From JBHHXR01 sp046757205 (GTDB lineage: Bacteria; Pseudomonadota; Alphaproteobacteria; Rhodobacterales; Rhodobacteraceae), in contig JBHHXR010000028.1 in assembly GCA_046757205.1 (NCBI GenBank), positions 1 to 21,939 of the forward strand: DNA of 21,939 nt, in the 5' to 3' direction. The number at the start of each line of letters is the position of its first letter. The first letter of the stretch is position 1. Below the pieces are notes generated by a model that was given only the letters and a program-made list of their open reading frames with translations, ran no database searches and was not told the origin of the DNA. Made by a program: the position numbers and the translations under genes. Shown here piece after piece: positions 8,359 to 16,613 of this stretch.

Positions 8359-9465
8359 TCAGTCCTCGACATGCGGGATGGGCCGGGTTCCCGCAATCGC
8401 CAGGCCGTACCCCTCGAGCCCGATGACCTTGAAGCTTGGCGAGTTGGTCAGGAGGATCATTTCATGAATGCCCAGCGCCGCGAGGATCTGCGCGCCCAGA
8501 CCGTACTGCCGCAGCGTCTGCGGAGATGGCGAACCGTCGGAAATCAGGTGATTGGTCATGTCGCGCAGCAGCACGACCACGCCGCGCCCGACCCGCCCGA
8601 TTTCGCACATCGCGTCGGAGAGCTGGTGCGAGCGTCCCGGCGAAAGCGCCAGCATGTCCTCGAACGGATTGGCGACATGCATCCGCACCAGTACCGGCTC
8701 GGGGGAAGAAATGTCGCCCTTGGTCAGCACCAGGTGTTCGGTGTCGGTCGTCTCGTCGGTGAACACCCGGAGCATCCAGTCGCCGCCGTATTCCGACGTC
8801 ACCGGACGCACGTCGGAGGTCCGGATGAGGTTGTCGTTGCGGCGGCGGTAGGCGATCAGGTCGGATATGGTGCCGATCTTCAGCGCGTGCCGCTGGGCGA
8901 ACGCGACGAGATCAGGCAGCCGGGCCATCGAGCCGTCCTCCTTCATGATCTCGCAGATCACGCCGGAAGGATTGAGACCGGCGAGCCGGGCCACGTCGAC
9001 CGCGGCCTCGGTGTGTCCGGCGCGCACCAGCACGCCGCCGTCGCGCGCGCGGAGCGGAAAGATATGACCCGGCGTGGCGATGTCCTGCGCGCCGGACGTG
9101 GGATCGATGGCAACGGACACCGTGCGCGCCCGGTCGTGTGCCGAGATGCCGGTCGTCACGCCTTCGCGGGCCTCGATGGATACCGTGAATGCGGTCTCGT
9201 GGCGGGACGAATTCGTCGGCGCCATCAAAGGAAGGCCGAGCGCGTCCAGACGCTCGCCCGTCAAGGCCAGGCAAATAAGCCCGCGCCCGTGCATGGCCAT
9301 GAAATTGATCGCGTCCGGCGTTGCCATCTGGGCCGGAACGACAAGATCGCCCTCGTTCTCCCTGTCTTCGTGGTCGACCAGGATGAACATCTTGCCGTTG
9401 CGAGCGTCGTCGATGATCTCCTCGATCGACGAAATGGCGTCATGGTAGTCGCTATTCTCGGACAT
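8359..9465 (-). CDS. ribB: 3,4-dihydroxy-2-butanone-4-phosphate synthase with degenerate GTP cyclohydrolase II-like domain
   Basis: This is a 368-residue fusion. Residues 1-~210 form the DHBP synthase domain: DHEDRENEGDLV (acidic metal loop), GVTTGISAHDRA, PGHIFPLRARDGGVLVR, GHTEAAVD and the EIMKEDG motif. It makes the four-carbon donor from ribulose 5-phosphate. The C-terminal half has the layout of a RibA GTP cyclohydrolase II domain (LRQYGLGAQIL and LLTNSP are recognisable) but lacks the three cysteines that bind its catalytic zinc. This is the arrangement called RibBX in the riboflavin literature. Only the first activity should be expected. It sits 14 nt after ribE and just before ribH. 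Confidence 0.92.
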   Translation of the reverse strand: MSENSDYHDAISSIEEIIDDARNGKMFILVDHEDRENEGDLVVPAQMATPDAINFMAMHGRGLICLALTGERLDALGLPLMAPTNSSRHETAFTVSIEAREGVTTGISAHDRARTVSVAIDPTSGAQDIATPGHIFPLRARDGGVLVRAGHTEAAVDVARLAGLNPSGVICEIMKEDGSMARLPDLVAFAQRHALKIGTISDLIAYRRRNDNLIRTSDVRPVTSEYGGDWMLRVFTDETTDTEHLVLTKGDISSPEPVLVRMHVANPFEDMLALSPGRSHQLSDAMCEIGRVGRGVVVLLRDMTNHLISDGSPSPQTLRQYGLGAQILAALGIHEMILLTNSPSFKVIGLEGYGLAIAGTRPIPHVED

Positions 9466-9479
9466 TTATGTCTCGGCTC

Positions 9480-10085
9480 TCAGTTGCCGGTTTCCGTCAG
9501 GCGGGCGACGTAGCGGGCCAGCGTGTCGATTTCAAGGTTCACGTCATCGCCGGCGCGGATGCTGCCCCATGTCGTTCTTGCCAGAGTGTGGGGGATCAGG
9601 TTGACGTCGAAGCGCGCGCCCTCGACCGCATTCACGGTCAGCGACGTTCCGTTCAGCGCCACCGATCCCTTCGGTGCGATCAAACGCGCCAGTTCGGCGG
9701 GCGCCTCGAGCCGCACCCGGAGACTGTCGCCCACCGGCTCGGTGCCGACGACCCTGGCCAGTCCGTCCACGTGGCCGGTCACGATGTGGCCGCCCAGTTC
9801 GTCGCCGAGCCTGAGCGCGCGCTCCAGGTTGACGCGCCTGTCCTTTTCCCATCCGCCGAGGTTGGTCTTCGAGACGGTCTCGGAAGATATGTCCACTTCG
9901 AACCAGTTGCCGTCCTCGGCCGAATGCCGCTTGTCAACCACCGTAAGACAGACGCCGTCGCAGGCGATGGACGCGCCGATATCGATGCCGTCGGTGTCGT
10001 AGTTGCAGCCGATGCGGGCGTGCATGTCGCCGCGCGTTGCCGTGGCCAGCACGGTGCCGATATCGGTGACAATTCCGGTGAACAT
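9480..10085 (-). CDS. ribE: riboflavin synthase, alpha chain
   Basis: This 201-residue protein begins with MFTGIV, the universal start of riboflavin synthase, and AGGA lies 9-10 nt upstream of the ATG at 10085. It has the two expected beta-barrel repeats: the first with SIACDGVCLTVV and the second with GSVALNGTSLTVN, plus GGHIVTGHVDG at the hinge. It converts two lumazines into riboflavin. It heads the ribE-ribB-ribH-nusB group. In the usual alphaproteobacterial order ribD would lie directly upstream; here capsule genes on the other strand intervene, so this group must have its own promoter in the 172-nt gap. I saw no FMN riboswitch and only a weak candidate promoter there. Confidence 0.95.
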   Translation of the reverse strand: MFTGIVTDIGTVLATATRGDMHARIGCNYDTDGIDIGASIACDGVCLTVVDKRHSAEDGNWFEVDISSETVSKTNLGGWEKDRRVNLERALRLGDELGGHIVTGHVDGLARVVGTEPVGDSLRVRLEAPAELARLIAPKGSVALNGTSLTVNAVEGARFDVNLIPHTLARTTWGSIRAGDDVNLEIDTLARYVARLTETGN

Positions 10086-10210
10086 CGAAGTGGTCCTGTC
10101 GTTTCCCCGGTGCAGGTGGTATCGCTTGCATTGAAGCACGGCAAGAGCCGGATTTAGGCCGGGACACGTTTCCGATTCCGGCACCGGCGGCGGCCGTGCG
10201 GGCAAGCCGA

Positions 10211-10239
10211 TTGTTTTTGTGCGGATTGGCGGCTAGAAT
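10211..10239 (+). promoter_or_regulatory. sigma70-like promoter for the capsule genes
   Basis: TTGTTT (10211-10216), a 17-nt spacer and TAGAAT (10234-10239) make a good match to a housekeeping promoter. Transcription would start near 10246, giving a 5' leader of only about 12 nt before the ATG at 10258. Confidence 0.6.
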
Positions 10240-10257
10240 GCCCGCTGGTGGTGGCAT

Positions 10258-11538
10258 ATGGCGCGTAAACGCAAGTTCTTGTTTCTACAGGGCCCGCACG
10301 GGCCGTTTTTCAGCGATCTCGCGGCCATGCTGGAGGCGGCCGGGCATGAAGCCCGGCGCGTCGGTTTCAACGGTGGCGACGCGGCCTTCTGGCCCTGGCG
10401 CAGAAGCTATCGCAGCTATACCGGCTCCATAGTCGAGTGGCCGGGCGTCGTCGAGCGCATGTTCGACGAGGAGGGGTTCACCGACCTTGTGGTCTACGGC
10501 GACGCGCGGCCGTTCCACCGCTTCGCCTGCGAGGCCGCGCAGATCGCCGGCGCGCGCGTGCATTTCTTCGAGGAAGGCTATCTCAGGCCGTATTGGGTCA
10601 CCTACGAGCGTGACGGCGTCAACGGCAACTCCCGGCTCAGCCGCCTTGGCGCGCAGGAGATCGCCGAATCCGTGCGCGGGCGGGAAACCAGACTGCCGGA
10701 TGCCCCCGACCAGTGGGGCGCGCTGTGGCACCACGTCTGGTACGGTTTTCGCTACCACGCCAGCGTGCTTCTGGGGTCGGGCCGCTACCGGTCCTACATG
10801 TCGCACCGGCAGACCAGTCTGGGCGAGGAGGCATTGCGCAACGCGGTCCGGCTTATGATCCTGCCGTCGCGGAGCGCCTACAGGCGGCTGGCCACGCGCC
10901 GCCTCTTGCGTTTCGGGGCCCCTTTCCATGTTGTCCTGCTGCAGCTCAGTCACGATGCGTCGGTGCAGTTCCATTCCGATTTTTCGTCGATGAGCGAGTT
11001 TGTCGTGCGTTGCCTCGACGCCTTCGCCGCCGGCGCGCCGAAACACCATCACCTGGTGTTCAAGGGCCATCCGCTCGATGATGGCAGGGAGCCGTTGCGG
11101 CGGATAATATCGCGCCAGGCGCGTATCGTGGGCTTGTCGGGCCGCGTGTGGTACCTGCCGGGAGGCAAGCTCGGTGCGTTGCTTGACCGGGCGAGAAGCG
11201 CGGTGACGATCAATTCCACCGCCGCGCAGCAGGCGCTATGGCGGGGGCTTCCGGTCAAAGCGCTGGGCCGCGCCGTCTTCGTGAAACCGGAGTTCGTGTC
11301 GTCAAAGACGCTGTCGGATTTCTTTGCCGCGCCGGACGCGCCCGACACGGAATTGTACCGCCTGTATCGTCAGTTTCTTTTGGAGACGTCGCAGATTCCG
11401 GGCGGCTTCTACACCCGAAACGGCCGCGCCGAAGTGCTCCGCCACGCGGTCGATCTGATGCTGGCGGACAGCAACCCCTATGCCGCGGCCGGCAGGGATG
11501 GCCGCGACCGCCGGCCGCGCCTGGTGCACGCCTCCTAG
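10258..11538 (+). CDS. kpsS: KpsS-like capsule Kdo transferase
   Basis: This is a 426-residue protein of the capsule-synthesis KpsS family. The N-terminus FLFLQGPHGPFF (8-18) with VGFNGGD (35-41) is the family hallmark. FFEEGYLRPYWVTYERDGVN (103-122) follows. The C-terminal part has LLQLSHDASVQFHS (227-240), FKGHP (268-272) and TINSTAAQQALWRGLPVKALG (317-337), the nucleotide-sugar binding face. In E. coli KpsS adds the first beta-Kdo to lyso-phosphatidylglycerol, starting the lipid linker of ABC-exported capsules. It acts at the inner membrane. It opens the plus-strand cassette behind a good promoter and is oriented against the riboflavin genes on both sides. No capsule transporter or CMP-Kdo genes are in the window, so those must lie elsewhere. 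Confidence 0.88.
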   Translation: MARKRKFLFLQGPHGPFFSDLAAMLEAAGHEARRVGFNGGDAAFWPWRRSYRSYTGSIVEWPGVVERMFDEEGFTDLVVYGDARPFHRFACEAAQIAGARVHFFEEGYLRPYWVTYERDGVNGNSRLSRLGAQEIAESVRGRETRLPDAPDQWGALWHHVWYGFRYHASVLLGSGRYRSYMSHRQTSLGEEALRNAVRLMILPSRSAYRRLATRRLLRFGAPFHVVLLQLSHDASVQFHSDFSSMSEFVVRCLDAFAAGAPKHHHLVFKGHPLDDGREPLRRIISRQARIVGLSGRVWYLPGGKLGALLDRARSAVTINSTAAQQALWRGLPVKALGRAVFVKPEFVSSKTLSDFFAAPDAPDTELYRLYRQFLLETSQIPGGFYTRNGRAEVLRHAVDLMLADSNPYAAAGRDGRDRRPRLVHAS

Positions 11539-11628
11539 AATTCGCGCCGACCGGCGCCGCCACCGGCCGCTGGACCGGGATGCTCAAGGACGGAATCACC
11601 TTCATGAAAGGTGACCGCGCCAACCACA

Positions 11629-11664
11629 GGGCTGCGCCTGCCGGTGGGCAGGCAGGCGCAGCCC
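11629..11664 (+). terminator. 14-bp perfect GC-rich hairpin after kpsS
   Basis: A perfect 14-bp stem pairs 11629-11642 with 11651-11664 around an 8-nt loop. A second stem (GCCCGGG 11661-11667 with CCCGGGC 11678-11684) overlaps its right arm. No U-tract follows. It lies 90 nt after the kpsS stop and 140 nt before the export gene. It could weaken read-through between the two capsule genes or be a member of a dispersed palindromic repeat. Confidence 0.5.
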
Positions 11665-11803
11665 GGGCCGCGCGCGACCCGGGCGGGATAACCGGACATG
11701 TTTCCACGTCAACTCATCATGAGCTAATCGCTGGTTTTTTGCCGCGATCCGATTTATCCTTTTCGGCAACAAATATCGATGCAAGTCGAACAGGGGCAGA
11801 AAC

Positions 11804-12937
11804 GTGCAGTATTATTCCCAACCCTTCGGGCGTCGGGCGGTTGTCGCGGCGCTCTTTGTTGTGCTGGGCGCCTGCGCTCTGCCGCGGTCCGGGCCGAGCG
11901 AGGCGGAAATCCGCCGAAGTTCGGTCGATGCCGGCGGGGATGTGAACATCGTCGATGTCGACGACACCATCGCTCGGCTTACGCGGCGCGAACTGGCGCT
12001 CGGTTTCGACAGCAAGTTCCTGAAAGCCAAGTCGAGCAACGTGGATGTCATCAACCCCGGCGACGTTCTGTCGGTGACCATATGGGAAAACGTCGACAAC
12101 GGGCTGTTCGCGACGCTGGGACAGAAAGTCACTCAACTGCCGGAAATTCAGGTCGATCAGAGCGGCACGATATTCATCCCGTTTGCCGGACGAATGCAGG
12201 CGGGCGGCAAGACCTCGGAGCAGGTGCGGAGCATGATTACCGCCAGCCTGGAGGCGCAGACCCCCGACCCGCAGGTCGAGGTGCGCCGCGTGCCGGGTGA
12301 CGGGGCGTCGGTGACTCTGGTCGGCAGCGTCGCCGCGCAAGGGGTCTACCCGATAACCGCCGGTACGCGGAAACTCTCGGGCATGCTGGCAAGCGCCGGT
12401 GGCGTTACGATTCCGCCCGAAATCGCCCAGATTTCGGTGCAGCGGCGCGGGCGCACCGGGCGCATATGGCTGCAGGATCTGTATTCCGACACCAGCCGCG
12501 ACATCGCCCTGCGGCCGCGCGACCGCATCGTCGTGGAAGCCGACCGCCGCGTCTACACGGCGCTCGGCGCCACCGGGCAGACGGCGGTGCCGTTCTCCAA
12601 GAAGGATCTGAATCTGGCCCAGGCGCTGGCCGAGGTGGGAGGCCTCAATTCCAGCATCGCCGACCCGACGGGGATATTCGTGTTCCGCATCGAGCCCGAG
12701 GATATCGCGCGGAAAGTGCTCGGCAAACCCGGCCTCGTGGGGCAGCAGAAAATGGCCTACGTGCTCAATCTGACGCAGCCGGGCGGCATGTTCGCGGCGC
12801 GCGAGTTCCTGGTCCGCGACGGCGATACCATCTACGTGACCGAAGCGCCCTTCGTCGCCTTCTCCAAGGTGCTTGGCGCGGCGCTGCAGAGCGTCAACTA
12901 CGCGCTGGCCTTCGACGCGGCCTCGCGCCAGTTCTAG
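11804..12937 (+). CDS. Wza/KpsD-like polysaccharide export lipoprotein
   Basis: This is a 377-residue outer-membrane polysaccharide export protein. It has a type II signal with lipobox LGAC (lipidated Cys 24). The export domain signature is NPGDVLSVTIWE (84-95), then the conserved GTIFIPFAGRMQAGGKTSEQVR. At least two SLBB-type beta-grasp repeats follow (from about 168, VTLVGSVAAQGVYPI, and about 245, VYTALGATGQTAVPF). Such proteins form the outer-membrane channel for capsule or exopolysaccharide. It is shorter than E. coli KpsD and nearer to Wza in size. The start is GTG with AGGGG 8 nt upstream; the ATG 25 nt before it is out of frame. It lies 2 nt before kpsC. Confidence 0.9.
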   Translation: MQYYSQPFGRRAVVAALFVVLGACALPRSGPSEAEIRRSSVDAGGDVNIVDVDDTIARLTRRELALGFDSKFLKAKSSNVDVINPGDVLSVTIWENVDNGLFATLGQKVTQLPEIQVDQSGTIFIPFAGRMQAGGKTSEQVRSMITASLEAQTPDPQVEVRRVPGDGASVTLVGSVAAQGVYPITAGTRKLSGMLASAGGVTIPPEIAQISVQRRGRTGRIWLQDLYSDTSRDIALRPRDRIVVEADRRVYTALGATGQTAVPFSKKDLNLAQALAEVGGLNSSIADPTGIFVFRIEPEDIARKVLGKPGLVGQQKMAYVLNLTQPGGMFAAREFLVRDGDTIYVTEAPFVAFSKVLGAALQSVNYALAFDAASRQF

Positions 12938-12939
12938 CC

Positions 12940-15048
12940 ATGACCGCCGGGCAGCAGCGCCGGCTTGGCGTCTACAGCGCCGGGTTCTGGCGCCAGGGGC
13001 ACGTTCGGCGCATTCTCGAACTCGCGGGATGGCAGGTCGTGCCCTTTGCGTCGCCGGCCTCGTCCGCGGCGATCGGCGTGTGGGGCAGAACCGGCCCGGC
13101 GCGGCGGGGGCGGGTTCTTTCCCGGCTCAGCGGCGCGGCGCTGCTGACGGTGGAGGACGCTTTCCTGCGGTCGCTTCATCCCGGCGTCCGGGGCGAGGCA
13201 CCGGTCGGACTGGTGCTTGACGGTGACGGCGTGTTCTACGACGCCTCCCGTGCTTCCGGTCTGGAGAAGATACTGGGCGGCCGCGATCTGCGCGCGGGCG
13301 GGCTTCAGGAGAGGGCGGCGGCGGGCAGGGCATTGTTGCAGCGGGCCGGGATCTCGAAATACAACCCGGTACCGCGCGGGCACGGAGACCCGCCGGAGCC
13401 CGGCTATGTCCTCGTTGTCGATCAGCGGCGCGGCGACGCTTCGGTCCGGTATGGACGGGCGAGCGCGCGGACATTCGAGCGCATGCTGGCCGCCGCGAGG
13501 GCCGAGAACCCCGGGCGTCGGGTGGTGATCCGCTCGCATCCGCATGGCCGGAGCGGATATCTGGACCGCCGTACCGAGGGAGCGGATGTCAGCATCCTCG
13601 CGACGCCGGCCAACCCCTGGGATCTGCTGGAGGGCGCGCACGCGGTCTACTGCGTGACCTCGCAGATGGGGTTCGAAGCCGTTCTTGCCGGCCACCGGCC
13701 GCACCTGTTCGGCGTGCCTTTTTACGCCGGCTGGGGTCTGACCGAGGACCGTCAGCCCTGCCCGCGGCGGGCGCGCAGGCTGAGTGCCGACGAACTGTTC
13801 GCGGGTGCCATGCTGCTCTACCCGACATGGTACGACCCGGTGGAGGACAGGCTGTGCGGGTTTGAAACCGCCGCCGAACGCCTGGCCGATCACGCGGCAA
13901 CCGCGTGGCGGGACCTGCGCCCGGCGGTCTGCACGGGATTTCGCCGCTGGAAACGGCCGCACATGAGGCGCTTTCTTCAGGGTTGCCCGGAAGCGCCGGC
14001 TTTCGTGAAGAACCCGCGCAAGGCAGTGCGCCGCGCCGCCGCCACCGCCAACGCGCGTGTCGTCGTCTGGGCGACGCGGGAGGCGGCGGGCCTCGCCGCC
14101 GCCGCGAAGGAAAGGAACCTGGATCTGGTGCGAACGGAGGACGGGTTCCTGCGCTCCGTTGGGCTCGGCGCCGATCTGCTTCCGCCGATGTCGCTGGTTT
14201 TTGACGATCGCGGCATTCACTACGATCCGGCCGCCCCGAGCAGGCTTGAAATGCTGATCGAGCGGGCCGCCGGCCTGCCGCGCGAACGGCTGTTCCGCGC
14301 CGCCCGTCTGCGGGCCATGATCAATGCCGCCGGGGTGACGAAGTACAACCTGCGAGCCGAGACCGGCGGCAACGGGCTCGACGTGCCGAAAGGAAGCGTC
14401 CTGGTGGTCGGGCAGGTGGAGGATGATGCGTCGGTGGCCCATGTCGGCCCGAAAATCGGCGGAAACGCCGGATTGCTGCGGCTCGTCCGAGAAAGCCGCC
14501 CGGGTGCGACGATCCTTTACAAACCGCACCCGGACGCCGAAGCGGGACTGCGGCCCGGCCGGATACCGCCGGGCATGGCGGACGGGCTCGCAGACGCGGT
14601 GATCCGGGATACCGGCATAGAGCAGCTTTACGGCCTGGTCGGCGAGGTCTGGACCATGTCCTCTCTGGCCGGGTTCGAGGCGCTGTTGAGGGGCGTCGCC
14701 GTGGTATGTCTGGGCACGCCGTTCTACGCCGGTTGGGGATTGACGGAAGACCGCGGCCCACCTTGCCCGCGGCGCACGGCGCGGCCATCGCTGGATGCCC
14801 TGGTCCATGCGGCGCTCATCGAATATCCGGTCTATCTCGATCCGCGCAGCGGGATGTTCATTCCACCGGAAATCGCGTTGCGCAAACTCTCGGGCCGGTT
14901 GGCCGGCTGCCCGGGCAATCTGGCACGGCTCCAGCGGCGTGCCGGACTTCTTGGCCGGTTATGGCGCAGCCGCCGGACGCCAGTCGCACAGGACGTCGCC
15001 ATCCAGCCTGGAACTCGCAGCGAGGCGGAACCGGGGCAGGTTCGCTAG
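12940..15048 (+). CDS. kpsC: KpsC, two-module capsule Kdo transferase
   Basis: This is a 702-residue protein with a clear internal duplication. Module 1 (about 5-300) carries EDAFLRS (72-78), ISKYN, VVDQRRGDASV (159-169), RSHPHG (198-203), TSQMGFEAVLAG and GVPFYAGWGLTED (258-270). Module 2 (about 370-640) repeats these as EDGFLRS (400-406), VTKYN, VVGQVEDDASV (489-499), KPHPDAEAG, SSLAGFEALLRG and GTPFYAGWGLTED (592-604). KpsC uses its two GT modules to alternate beta-Kdo linkages on the lipid linker after KpsS. The last 30 codons (about residue 673 on) overlap the 3' end of ribD on the other strand, so the tail after GLLGRLW is probably not a conserved part. Start ATG is 2 nt after the export gene stop. 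Confidence 0.92.
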   Translation: MTAGQQRRLGVYSAGFWRQGHVRRILELAGWQVVPFASPASSAAIGVWGRTGPARRGRVLSRLSGAALLTVEDAFLRSLHPGVRGEAPVGLVLDGDGVFYDASRASGLEKILGGRDLRAGGLQERAAAGRALLQRAGISKYNPVPRGHGDPPEPGYVLVVDQRRGDASVRYGRASARTFERMLAAARAENPGRRVVIRSHPHGRSGYLDRRTEGADVSILATPANPWDLLEGAHAVYCVTSQMGFEAVLAGHRPHLFGVPFYAGWGLTEDRQPCPRRARRLSADELFAGAMLLYPTWYDPVEDRLCGFETAAERLADHAATAWRDLRPAVCTGFRRWKRPHMRRFLQGCPEAPAFVKNPRKAVRRAAATANARVVVWATREAAGLAAAAKERNLDLVRTEDGFLRSVGLGADLLPPMSLVFDDRGIHYDPAAPSRLEMLIERAAGLPRERLFRAARLRAMINAAGVTKYNLRAETGGNGLDVPKGSVLVVGQVEDDASVAHVGPKIGGNAGLLRLVRESRPGATILYKPHPDAEAGLRPGRIPPGMADGLADAVIRDTGIEQLYGLVGEVWTMSSLAGFEALLRGVAVVCLGTPFYAGWGLTEDRGPPCPRRTARPSLDALVHAALIEYPVYLDPRSGMFIPPEIALRKLSGRLAGCPGNLARLQRRAGLLGRLWRSRRTPVAQDVAIQPGTRSEAEPGQVR

Positions 15049-16080
15049 CCCGTCGATCCCGAGAGCGGAAAGCGCCGGCAGACCGTCGCCGCCGACGGCC
15101 AGACCGGCGGTGAAGGTCAGAATGCAGTCGACCAGACCGTCGGCAAGGAGCGCCGCCCCGAGCCGCGCTCCGCCTTCGCAGAAAACCCGCGTGATGCCGC
15201 GCGCTGCAAGCTCGGACATCAGCACCGGCAGGCTGAGCGACAGCTGTTCGGCGGCCGGCACCTCGATCAACTCGGCACCGAGTTCGCGCCAGACGCGGGC
15301 GCGGTCAGCCTCCGCGCCCGGCCCGTGGCACAGCCAGAGCGGCGGATGCCCGGCACCGGCGGTTCGCGCCAGACGGCTTGTCAGGTCCACCGAAAGCGAG
15401 CCGTCGACGATGACCCGCACCGGCGATCTGTCGGCCATCCCGAGATCGCGCACGTCGAGCGAGGGGTCGTCGGCACGCGCCGTCCCGGCTCCGATCATGA
15501 TGGCATCATGGGCGGCTCTCAGCGCGTGAACCTTCCTGCGCGCCCGCGGGCCGGTAAGCCAGCGGCTATCGCCGGTCGCCGTGGCGATCCGGCCATCGAG
15601 GCTCTGCGCGAATTTCAGCGTCACCGACGGCCGGCCACGTGTCACCCGGCTCAGGAAGCCGGCGTTGACTTCCGCCGCCGGCTCCGCCAGCAGACCCGCC
15701 GATGTCTCGATGCCGGCGCTCCTGAGGCGCTGAAATCCGCGGCCGGAGACCTGCGGATCGGGATCTTCCAGGGCGATCACCGCGCGGGCGATACCGGCCT
15801 TCGCCAAGGCATCCGCACAGGGTGGCGTTCGGCCATGATGGGCGCATGGCTCCAGCGTGACATAGGCCGTAGCGCCGCGCGCTTCCGGTCCGGCCTGCGC
15901 CAGCGCAACCGCCTCGGCGTGCGGCCGGCCGCCGGGCTGCGTCCAGCCGCGCCCGACACAGCGGCCGTTCTTCACCAGGACGCAGCCGACCGCCGGGTTC
16001 GGCCACACGTTTCCCAGACCACGCCGCGCCAACCCGAGCGCCGTTCGCATCCAGCGCGTATCCTCCGGACGCGGGGGCAT
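14959..16080 (-). CDS. ribD: bifunctional pyrimidine deaminase/reductase RibD
   Basis: This 373-residue protein has both usual domains. The N-terminal deaminase has HAE (54-56) and PCAHHGRTPPC (78-88), giving the zinc ligands H54, C79 and C88. The C-terminal reductase starts at about 150 with VTLKFAQSLDGRIA and includes the DSRWLTG motif, AIMIGAGTARADDP and FCEGGARLGAALL. It catalyses the second and third steps after GTP cyclohydrolase. It begins 3 nt after nrdR. Its last 90 nt overlap convergent kpsC, but the protein ends with a normal LCDW segment and looks complete. In the ancestral order ribE would come next. Confidence 0.95.
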   Translation of the reverse strand: MPPRPEDTRWMRTALGLARRGLGNVWPNPAVGCVLVKNGRCVGRGWTQPGGRPHAEAVALAQAGPEARGATAYVTLEPCAHHGRTPPCADALAKAGIARAVIALEDPDPQVSGRGFQRLRSAGIETSAGLLAEPAAEVNAGFLSRVTRGRPSVTLKFAQSLDGRIATATGDSRWLTGPRARRKVHALRAAHDAIMIGAGTARADDPSLDVRDLGMADRSPVRVIVDGSLSVDLTSRLARTAGAGHPPLWLCHGPGAEADRARVWRELGAELIEVPAAEQLSLSLPVLMSELAARGITRVFCEGGARLGAALLADGLVDCILTFTAGLAVGGDGLPALSALGIDGLANLPRFRLAASSRLDGDVLCDWRPAAAP

Positions 16081-16083
16081 GGT

Positions 16084-16557
16084 TCAGGCGTCTTCGCCGG
16101 CCGGTTGCGCGGGGCGCAGTTCGGAGACGAATTCCTCGAAATCCTCGACCGCCTGGAAATTCTTGTAGACCGAGGCGAAACGAACGTAGGCGACGGTATC
16201 GATGCGGGCCAGCGTTTCCATGACGATCTGGCCGATCTGGTCGGATGGCACGTCGGTGTCGCCAAGCGACTCAAGGCGACGCACTATCCCGGAAATCATC
16301 TGGTCGATGCGCTCCGGCTCGATCGGGCGTTTCTGAAGCGCGATGCGGATCGAACGCTCCAGCTTGTCGCGGTCGAACGGTTCGCGCTTGTTGTTCTTCT
16401 TGATGACCACCAGATCGCGCAACTGGACCCGTTCATAGGTGGTGAAACGCCCCGCGCAGGCTGCGCAGTAGCGCCGCCGCCGAATCGCGACGTGGTCTTC
16501 CGCGGGTCGCGAATCCTTGACCTGCGTATCGGTGTTTCCGCAAAACGGACATCTCAT
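16084..16557 (-). CDS. nrdR: transcriptional repressor NrdR
   Basis: This is a 157-residue protein. The zinc ribbon uses C3, C6, C31 and C34, with RRRRYCAACAGRFTTYER as the hallmark. The ATP-cone (about 49-139, starting VIKKNNKREPFDRDKL) binds ATP or dATP. NrdR represses ribonucleotide reductase genes and needs dATP plus ATP to bind paired NrdR boxes. The start at 16557 (ATGAGATGTCC, with AAGG about 9 nt upstream) is fixed by the C3 position; longer reading upstream has no support. It sits directly before ribD, a conserved alphaproteobacterial pairing. Confidence 0.96.
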   Translation of the reverse strand: MRCPFCGNTDTQVKDSRPAEDHVAIRRRRYCAACAGRFTTYERVQLRDLVVIKKNNKREPFDRDKLERSIRIALQKRPIEPERIDQMISGIVRRLESLGDTDVPSDQIGQIVMETLARIDTVAYVRFASVYKNFQAVEDFEEFVSELRPAQPAGEDA

Positions 16558-16584
16558 GCGCCAAGCCTTTCTGTTCGTTGTGCC

Positions 16585-16613
16585 GTTGTAAGTCGAGAAA
16601 TATCGGCGTTCAA
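16585..16613 (-). promoter_or_regulatory. candidate promoter for nrdR-ribD
   Basis: On the minus strand TTGAAC (16608-16613), a 17-nt spacer and TACAAC (16585-16590) resemble a sigma70 promoter (4 of 6 matches in each box). It lies about 28 nt before the nrdR start codon. Confidence 0.45.

Noticed and set aside
8323..9513. A 396-codon plus-strand frame opposite ribB
   Set aside because: Antisense shadow of the ribB coding frame in a GC-rich genome.
10086..10257. FMN riboswitch upstream of ribE
   Set aside because: The conserved RFN blocks are not visible in this 172-nt gap on either strand. A weak TTGCCG-N17-TACCAC promoter match for ribE is too poor to annotate.
12934..14808. A 624-codon open frame on the minus strand opposite kpsC
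   Set aside because: kpsC shows duplicated family motifs on the plus strand. The opposite frame has no recognisable domain and is a product of high GC content.
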